From Orientallactaga sibirica (lineage: Eukaryota; Chordata; Mammalia; Rodentia; Dipodidae), in assembly GCA_036365145.1 (NCBI GenBank), contig JAEOAD010000699.1:9955001-10019000 (forward strand): DNA of 64,000 nucleotides. Reading direction: 5' to 3'. Below, piece after piece: positions 57,446-64,000 of this stretch. The notes beneath the pieces were generated by a model, which saw nothing but the letters and a program-made list of their open reading frames with translations, had not been told where the DNA came from and ran no database searches. Position 1 is the first letter of the stretch, and the number at the start of each line of letters is the position of its first letter. The translations under genes and the position numbers were made by a program.

Positions 57446-57795
57446 AATGGTGCTGGGAAGACAAAATGCTCAAGCCTCAATACCCAAGTTCAATCCCAAG
57501 ACCACACATAAAATCAACAAAAAAACTAAAAAGTCAGAAGCCTTGATGGAATTCTGTAATCCCACCATGCTTATGGAGAGATAGGAGACAGACACGGAAA
57601 TTATCCCAAAAGCTCCTTCTGAACACTGAAGCAAAAGAGCAATAGCAGCAGAAGAAACCCTGCCTGCATGAGGTGGAAAGTGAGGACTGGCCTGAAGGTT
57701 GTCCTCTGACCTCCACTGCCATGTAGCATGCGTGAACATACACACATGCACACACACACAGGAACACAAGCGGGTGAACACATGCTCCATTTTTC
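57446..57795 (+). mobile_element. B4/RSINE-type composite SINE, plus, in the LTR
   Basis: CTCAAGCCTCAATACCCAAGTTCAATCCC, TGTAATCCCACCATG, GGTTGTCCTCTGACCTCCACTGCC and a CACACATGCACACACACACAGG tail. Confidence 0.75.
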
Positions 57796-57996
57796 AATTA
57801 AAATTAAATTAAAGGCCAGAAGCAAAAAGCTAAATTCCTACCCTTTAACAGTGAGGCCATGACTATTTGGAGCCTGTCTCCATGGTAACCAGCCATGTCT
57901 TACACAGATGTCTGGAGACTAACTACAAATAGCCCATGTCACCTTATAGGAACAGCCAGTCTCAACAGAACTTTACTCTTTGACAAGATAGATAGA

Positions 57997-58242
57997 AATA
58001 CGTTTTATTTTTTTATTTTATTTATTTATTTACTTGAGAGTGACAGACAGATGGAGAGAGAAAGAGGCAGAGAGAAAGAGAGAGAATGGGCACACCAGGG
58101 CCTCCAGCCATTGCAAATGAACTCCAGATGCATGTGCCACCTTGTGCATCTGGCTTACGTGGGTCCCGGGGAATGGAGCCTCGAACCGGGGTCCTTAGGC
58201 TTCACAGGCAAGTGCTTAACTGCTAAGCCATCTCTCCAGCCC
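57997..58242 (-). mobile_element. tRNA-derived SINE (DIP-type), minus, in the LTR
   Basis: Flanked by TGACAAGATAGATAGA (57981-57996) and TGACAAGACAGTTAGA (58243-58258). A well-preserved copy with CGAACCGGGGTCC box-B antisense, useful as a local reference. Confidence 0.95.
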
Positions 58243-58437
58243 TGACAAGACAGTTAGATATCCATTTCTATCCACTTATGGATTCCAGGTAACTCCCCAT
58301 CAGCTACTATAAAATACATCTACCCTTCTCAGCCTTACCATCCCTTCTGTGGACTCACTTGTTGCTCTTTTCCAGTGCATTTTAATAAACTTTCTTTCTT
58401 TGTCTATTCATGCACTTGGTAAATTCTTTCACTGCCA

Positions 58438-59004
58438 ATATTGCCAGGCTTCCCCATTCCATTTTGCACAGTATCCCCAGGGTCATTACAGCATCTCCTG
58501 TTTTCTCAAAGTAGCAGACTCCAGACCATTTCCTGCTCCCTTCTCTAAACATGACCTGCACATGATTCTTTGAGATTCACTACAAGCTACCACTGTGAGA
58601 AATTTGCAAGACCTTTTGTCTTATGTGGGATTCTTCACAAACTGTTCTCATGATTGTCTACCCTCTCCATTACCAAGAGAAAGAAAAAAGACCTCTATCT
58701 GGAATGAGAAAATGATTCAGGAAACCCTAACATGTCTCTTTTCCTCATAATTCACCACTGTCTTCTTGTGAAACAAGGCCAAATGGTCTCCAAGAATCTC
58801 CAAGCTGAGCAAGAGTTGTGGAAGTCAAAGGTTAGGATGGGTTGGCTTCTCAACTGATGCTTATGCCTTGAGCTCTCTGGTTTTGAAGTCAGTATCTACA
58901 GTCAAACAGGTGGCTCTTCCTCTTCCCAGCTGGGTGTGCCTGAGCAAGTTTCATGGCCTTTCTGGGCCTTTCGTTTCCAGCAAGAAAACTGCAAACAAAG
59001 AATT
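58438..59004. other. Mostly single-copy DNA
   Basis: Contains a weak MIR-like core (plus) at 58895-58990 (CCTGAGCAAGTTTCATGGCC...). Otherwise nothing recognised. Confidence 0.4.
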
Positions 59005-59191
59005 GTAAGGGAGTCTGTAAAGATAACTCAGTTAGTAAAGTTGCTTTCAATTTCTAGAACCCATCTTTTAAAAGCAAAAGCCACATGGTTATAATCCAAG
59101 CACTAGAGAAGTGGAGGTAGATGAATCCCACTGGCAAGTCACTCTAGACTACTTAGACTACAGGCCAGTGAGAGACTGTCTAAATAAAAGA

Positions 59192-59230
<39 letters not shown>

Positions 59231-59320
59231 CATCCGAGGAAGCCCCCTGAGGTTGTCCTCTGGCCTCCACACACATGCATATACACATATGCACAGTATT
59301 GCAAGTGCGATAAATACATA
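59005..59320 (+). mobile_element. B4/RSINE-type composite SINE with (AAAT)10, plus
   Basis: tRNA-like head GTAAAGATAACTCAGTTAGTAAAG, B1-like middle TAATCCAAGCACTAGAGAAGTGGAGG, internal (AAAT)10 at 59191-59230, then GAGGTTGTCCTCTGGCCTCCACACAC. Confidence 0.78.
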
Positions 59321-59403
59321 CAACACACTTAAAACAGAACTTGCATTTAAGATTAATGTTGGTTTTCTTTGTAACTTCCTTCTGTTCTTTTAAAAGCACT
59401 GTA

Positions 59404-59653
59404 TCAGGGCTAGAGGGATTGCTCAGGGGTTAAGTCACTAGCCTGCAAAGCAAAAGGAACCAGGTTCAATTTCCCAGCACCCACATAAACCAGATGTACA
59501 AGGTGGCGCATGCTTCTGGAGTTCATTTGCAGTGGTGGAAGGCCCTGGTGCGCCCATTCTCTCTCTCTGCTGCTGCTGCTTTCTCTCTCTCTATCTGTCT
59601 TCTTTCCTCTCCCTCTTCCTCTCTCAAATAAAAATAAAAATACTTTTAAAATG
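59404..59653 (+). mobile_element. tRNA-derived SINE (DIP-type), plus
   Basis: Flanked by TTTAAAAGCACTGTA (59388-59403) and TTTAAAAAGCACTGTA (59654-59669). GGGCTAGAGGGATTGCTCAGG head, GCTGCTGCTGCT run, AAATAAAAATAAAAATA tail. Confidence 0.95.
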
Positions 59654-59669
59654 TTTAAAAAGCACTGTA

Positions 59670-60300
59670 ACCACATAAGCACAGTTAAAACTGGGTATAC
59701 CTGAGGGAGTGATTGTCCCCTGTATTTCCTTCTGCTGCTCTAGTTTCCTCCTTCTGCCTATAAATCTGCATCTTCATGCTAGCTTCCCCTCACACAGGTC
59801 CCCCAGGAATCATAGTGACCAGAATCTCAGCTAGTTCCTCAGCCCTTCAACCATCACCCACTGGGATGATGCGGCTCAGAGTGCTTGCTCCATTCTTAGC
59901 TTTTGCAAATTTGAGTCTGGTGATGGGTCTGAAAATATAGTTCCAAAGACCCGCTTCTAGGAATCTTCTAGAATGTCTGAGCTTCCACTAACCCTCACAC
60001 CAACTCCACCAGGTCCAGTGAGCTCCCAGTTAGCCCTCTTCTCCTTCTTCTTCATCCTACCTATGCTGTTTCTGTCTTACTTTCAATTTTTACAGTTTAC
60101 TTTTAAATAGCCAATGATATTCCCGAACAAGTTCAATTTCATCTTAAAATCATTCTTCTAGAACAATGAGAAGATTGTTGAATTAGGATACCTTCTATGA
60201 GGCCTACTTTACATTGACTTATGGTTTTTCAGATGATACATGTGTTTAAACCACAGTTTAGTACACTCCTTACTAAATTAAAAGCATAGAGTAATATAAA
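59670..60300. other. Single-copy DNA
   Basis: No repeat or coding exon recognised. Confidence 0.45.
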
Positions 60301-60597
60301 AGAAAGGAAAGGAAGTAAGTAATGAACATGTAACAGAAAGTAATGACATGGGAAGCAAAAATACACTACAGCAGATAAACAGTGCCCTAAACATGTCTAA
60401 TAAAACCAAAAGACCTCTAGAAATAGAAACACGACTATAGATATGTCAAAAATTAAACATAAAAGAAGACAAAGGACTGCTTTAACCAGTAAGTTTAAAG
60501 GAATAACTTCCAAGGAAAACATAATGTATAAAAGCTGACTGGAGAAAAATGGAAAATCTGGCTAGTCTTATAGAACACTGCATATGCAATCCATATA

Positions 60598-60697
60598 AAA
60601 CTTTCTTTGAGACAGATTGTCTCTATGAATCCCAGGCTGATCACAAACTTGTAATCCTCTTGCCTCAGTCTCCCAAATGCTAGGATTATGGGCTCTG
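60598..60697 (-). mobile_element. B1 fragment, minus
   Basis: TTTGAGACAGATTGTCTCTATGAATCCCAGGCTG...CTCTTGCCTCAGTCTCCCAAATGCTAGGATTATGGGC. Confidence 0.8.
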
Positions 60698-61250
60698 TAA
60701 AACATTTTGAAAACAAAATACTTTGATTAAATATTACTTTGAGTAGAATAGATAATCCCCATTTTATATAAATTCTTATCTACATCTTAAAAGACAAAAA
60801 ATTTAAAGCAGTTGGTTTTACTATATTCTGTGTTATTGACATTAACGTAAAACTCAATGTAAGAAAATAACATTTCAATATATAAGGCCAAATGTTAAAA
60901 TAAACTATAAATGTCTAACCAGTAAGGATTTTTAAAAGATCTGAAAAACCATGTCCATGTTGGGATTATTCTAGGAAGATAAGCATGGCTTAACCTCATG
61001 AAATCAATTAATATTATTGGTCATAATTGAGAGAAATTCTGAGGCAGAAGGATGTTGAGTTTTAGGCAAGCTTGAAACTATAGCAGAAAAAGCTGCATAG
61101 GAACTTTACATTTCTATAATATATTTATTTAAAACATATAGCTGACTTGGACTACAGTTTGTTAGTTAGAATAAAGTATAAAAGGATATATGTATTTAAA
61201 ATAAGAGCACAGGGTTAGCAAATCAAATGTTATAAAAAGATTCAAATGCA

Positions 61251-61374
61251 GCCAGGCCTGATAGTACACACCTAAGCCTAACAGAGTAGAGGCAGGAGGA
61301 TAGAAAACTCAAGGTCAGTCTGGACTATATAGCAAGACTTTGTATCAAAATATAAAATAAACAAACAAACAAAC
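61251..61374 (+). mobile_element. B1 SINE, plus
   Basis: GCCAGGCCTGATAGTACACACCTAAGCC ... GAGGCAGGAGGATAG ... CAAGACTTTGTATCAAAATATAAAATAAACAAACAAAC tail. Confidence 0.85.
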
Positions 61375-61499
61375 ACAGAGGCTTTAAGATATAACAAATT
61401 TGTAAACTTACCTATATTATCATTGAGATACTCTACTTACCAAAAGACATCCTAAGAAAGCAAAAGTGGAAGTCATTTGTGATACAAATAACATGCAGA

Positions 61500-61645
61500 A
61501 GCCAGGCATGGTGGCACAACCTTTAATCCCAGCTTGGGAGGCTGAGGTAGGTGGATCACCATGATTTGGAGGCCAACTGGGGCTAAGGAGAAAGTTCCAG
61601 GTAAGTCTGGGCTACAGTGAGACCCTGCCTTGAACACAAAGAGAA
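61500..61645 (+). mobile_element. B1 SINE, plus
   Basis: AAGCCAGGCATGGTGGCACAACCTTTAATCCCAGC ... GAGACCCTGCCTTGAACACAAAGAG. Confidence 0.9.
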
Positions 61646-62181
61646 AGAATTAGTATTAAATGCACATAAAGAACTTTTCGAATCAGAAAGAGAGAAAAAA
61701 CAAATATTAAAATGCATTCAAAAAGACAAAACAGGCATTTTGCAGAAGTGAAAACTCAGAAGATCAATAACCTAAATGAAAGAAAACTAACTTCAACACT
61801 AAGGAAAATTCTAAGTGAAAGGATGGCACTACTTGTAATGAGCTAGATAGGCCAAAATATATATATTCAAGTCTAACAAAACAGATAATGGCAACCAGCA
61901 GAAACCCTACTTGATGTGTTTTATCATATCTACTGGAAAATATCTGAAGATTATTACCTGAAGATGCAAGATACACCTTGTCTAAAGCATACTGTGCACA
62001 TACATTGGGAGAGAGAAACAAGATGAGTCATGACAGCAAAACTCCAGTAACACCCCCCAAATCACGTGTAATAGAATGGAAAAAGCAATTATGCTGTATT
62101 CATACTATCAAATATGGTACAACAATAAAAACTGAGCTCAGCAACATGTATCAGTATGGATAGAGCATGGAAACAAAACGT

Positions 62182-62257
62182 AGGGGTCAGGGACATAGGT
62201 CAGTGTGTTAGAGTGCTTGCCTGGCACAGGCAAGGCCCCAGATTACCTCCAGCACAT
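62182..62257 (+). mobile_element. ID element, plus
   Basis: GGGGTCAGGGACATAGGTCAGTG ... AGTGCTTGCCTGGCACAGGCAAGGCCCCAG ... CCAGCAC matches the ID (tRNA-Ala-derived) SINE. Confidence 0.85.
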
Positions 62258-62276
62258 TTTTAAAAAATGGTATTTT

Positions 62277-62441
62277 TAGCTGGGCATGGTGGTGCACATT
62301 TTTAATTCCAGCACTTCAGAGGCAGGGGTAGGAGGATCACATGAGTTCAAAGCTACCCTAAGATTACATTGTGAATTCCAGGTCCACCTAGGCTAGAGCA
62401 AGACCCTACCTCAAAAACCAAACATAATAATAATAATAATG
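62277..62441 (+). mobile_element. B1 SINE with (ATA)n tail, plus
   Basis: AGCTGGGCATGGTGGTGCACATTTTTAATTCC to AGCAAGACCCTACCTCAAAAACC, tail of (AAT)n at 62425-62441. Flanks share TATTTTTAG / TATTTTTGG. Confidence 0.92.
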
Positions 62442-62444
62442 CTA

Positions 62445-63806
62445 TTTTTGGACAGGTGTGTACATCTTGTCCAGATGGTTGATTTCATATCTCCTGCTTG
62501 CTCACAAGTTGATGGCCTTTTCCCCCAGCAGCTCATGTAGCACTTTCTAGCACTATGAAGGCTAGCCATCAGGAAGCTGGCTTCCTTCCAAATTCCACCC
62601 CCCCCACACACACACTCCTTCTGAGAGTTATAACTTTTAGTTTACTATCCAAGAGAAACGTTTCTATAGTACTAATTCATGTTGCTTTAGTTTTGTGTAT
62701 CTCTTCCCCAGTCCTCCCTTTTCACTTCCCCCAAATCCTTCCATCCCTATTATCTGTCTCTAGAGGTGTCTGTCAGGTATGCCTGCAACTCAAGCTGTTC
62801 CAGGTTAGGAATCACATATGAGGGAGAACATATGGCATTCATCTTTCTGTGTTTGTGAGTTTACTTAGTATGATTTTTTTTCTAAGTCCATCCATTTTCC
62901 TGCAAATTCCATGACTTTATTGTTCCTTACTGCTGAGTATTGGGTATATGTACCACATCTTCACTCTCCATTCATCTGTTAATGGGCATCTGGGCTGATT
63001 CCAGATTATTGATCCTGATTATTGGGATGTACATACCTGTGTAATAGTGGCACTCAGCCTGCAATGGCATGCAGGTATCTTATTGGGTAAGAAACGTACT
63101 CAGTGGGAAGGAACTCAAGCTAGTACTGGGAACCAAGTCAGATATAAAGATCATGGACTCCAGTGAGAAGCTTCCACTAGTCTTTGGACAAAAGAGAGGC
63201 TACACCCATCAAAATCTCACTTAATTAAGTATGCTTATTCCTTTTAACCCATGTTGCTCTCGCTGTCCATTGGAGAATCTGTTTTCTCATTTTCAGAAGG
63301 TAGAGAAAACTAGGAGAAGCAAAATCTACCAACATGACAAGAAAAAACAGATGGCTCCCTATCATGAGATGAGTCACCTCTCACACATCAGCCAGGGTCC
63401 AGATGACACCACAGAGGAAAGTTAAGCATGATTGCTGCTCTCATAGCAAGCCTGACAACCTGCACAGGATAAGGGCAACAGACATTGAGGACACTCAAAA
63501 TGTATCAAAGCAGAAATCCAGAAGTTGCTGACAGCTTAACACTAAAGTAGACTTGCCAAGGCTCAGGGAACATTGCGGAAGAGGGGACAGAAATACTGTA
63601 AGTGCCACAGGGTGGAAAGGTAAATCTAGAGGCACCCCACCCACCCAATGACTGACTGCTGCTCTCTTAAGTCATAACCCCATGTGGAACATCAGCAACC
63701 CCACTGAGGAGGACCCTCAGTGAAAGAGGGGCAGGGAGGGGAGATGGGACCAACACATGATTTGTACAAACAACAAAGTTTCTAAATAATCAAAATATCT
63801 TCTATA
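62445..63806 (+). mobile_element. L1 with oppositely oriented halves (probable 5' inversion)
   Basis: 62445-63090 is antisense L1 (ORF2 end and 3' UTR: TTACTTAGTATGATTTTTTTCTAAGTCCATCC; CATTCATCTGTTAATGGGCATCTGGGC). 63100-63806 is sense L1 3' UTR (CAAGGCTCAGGGAACATTGCGGAAGAGGGG; GGGAGGGGAGATGGGACC), ending in AATAATCAAAAT. The arrangement matches 33037-34021, but I could not find flanking duplications. Confidence 0.65.
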
Positions 63807-64000
63807 TTTCTAATAATATGGAGCTTATACCTGGAGATCAGGACTCTGAATATCTGGGGGGGTGGGAGTTATAAGCCTCCTGCAATTTTCCAGGACTAAA
63901 TCAACAGAGATGCACAAAGCTTTCTATGAAAAGCCTAGAAGAGCTTCAACCAATAAACTAGATCTAATGTATTCCTAAGCCCAAAAATCTTGACTAAATT
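63807..64000. other. Single-copy DNA at window end
   Basis: Nothing recognised. Confidence 0.5.

Larger units (their letters stand above)
57435..58437 (+). mobile_element. Class I ERV 3' LTR, plus, split by two SINEs
   Basis: Starts TGTAGAGACAAAATGG right after the polypurine tract. Further pieces match the LTR at 44521: TGAGGCCATGACTATTTGGAGCC, CAGCTACTATAAAATACATCTACCC (TATA box), CCAGTGCATTTTAATAAAC (poly(A) signal) and GGTAAATTCTTTCACTGCCA. About 400 bp without its insertions. Confidence 0.72.
60300..62175 (+). mobile_element. Ancient L1M ORF2 relic, plus, with B1/ID insertions
   Basis: GGGATTATTCTAGGAAGATAAGCATGGC...AATCAATTAATATTATTGGTC (60960-61020), CTACTTACCAAAAGACATCCTAAGAAAGC (61432-61460), GACAAAACAGGCATTTTGCAGAAGTGAAAAC (61725-61752) and the GGTACAACAATAAAAACTGAGCTCAGCAACATG block (62116-62148) follow the order of L1 ORF2. 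The region before 60900 is less certain. No long frame remains. Confidence 0.7.

Overview
This is a mammalian nuclear genome window, almost certainly rodent and most likely a jerboa (Dipodidae, possibly Jaculus). The evidence is repeat content. A tRNA-derived SINE (left end GGCTGGAGAGATGGCT, body motif TTTGCAGTGGCTGGAGGCCCTGG, CT-rich then AAATAAAT tail) is present in about 20 copies and fits the B2-superfamily DIP element described from jerboas. It sits beside rodent B1 (7SL-derived), ID and B4/RSINE-type SINEs, rodent L1 3' ends and many ERVL-MaLR LTRs. The species name is inference; the rodent assignment is firm.

I found no intact protein-coding gene. Long open frames are GC-rich shadow frames, LINE-1 relics, repeat translations or chance. 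Positions 1-445 form a CpG island cut by the window edge. It is the only promoter-like feature, and its gene and direction cannot be decided here. The remaining ~63.5 kb is AT-richer intergenic or intronic DNA.

Layout: 1-445 CpG island; 446-18300 mostly single-copy DNA with SINEs, L1 3' ends, a MIR split by a Tigger-type DNA transposon and several LTRs; 18300-27800 a CA-rich array holding a solo LTR with 5-bp duplications, ancient L1M, MLT2-like, L2, MIR, MLT1 and Tigger/MER2 remnants; 28000-36500 SINE-dense, with a 5'-inverted L1 (33037-34021), two SINEs at one target site (34970-35438) and a tiny tRNA-Gly 5'-half retrocopy (36398-36459); 36460-43100 the most repeat-poor part; 44517-53653 a nest five insertion events deep; 54269-58437 a MaLR LTR, a second same-site SINE pair and the 3' end of a decayed class I ERV with its LTR; 58900-63806 ancient L1 ORF2 with B1/ID insertions and an L1 with opposed halves.

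Nothing suggests an undescribed molecular system. The interest lies in unusually readable retrotransposition events. Target-site duplications, identified by eye, order the 44.5-53.7 kb nest as class I solo LTR, truncated L1, MaLR LTR, ~6-kb L1, and then a class II-like solo LTR, an mRNA 3'-end retrocopy and a B1. Subfamily names come from memory of consensus sequences and need RepeatMasker/Dfam; boundaries without quoted duplications are good to roughly 10-30 bp.
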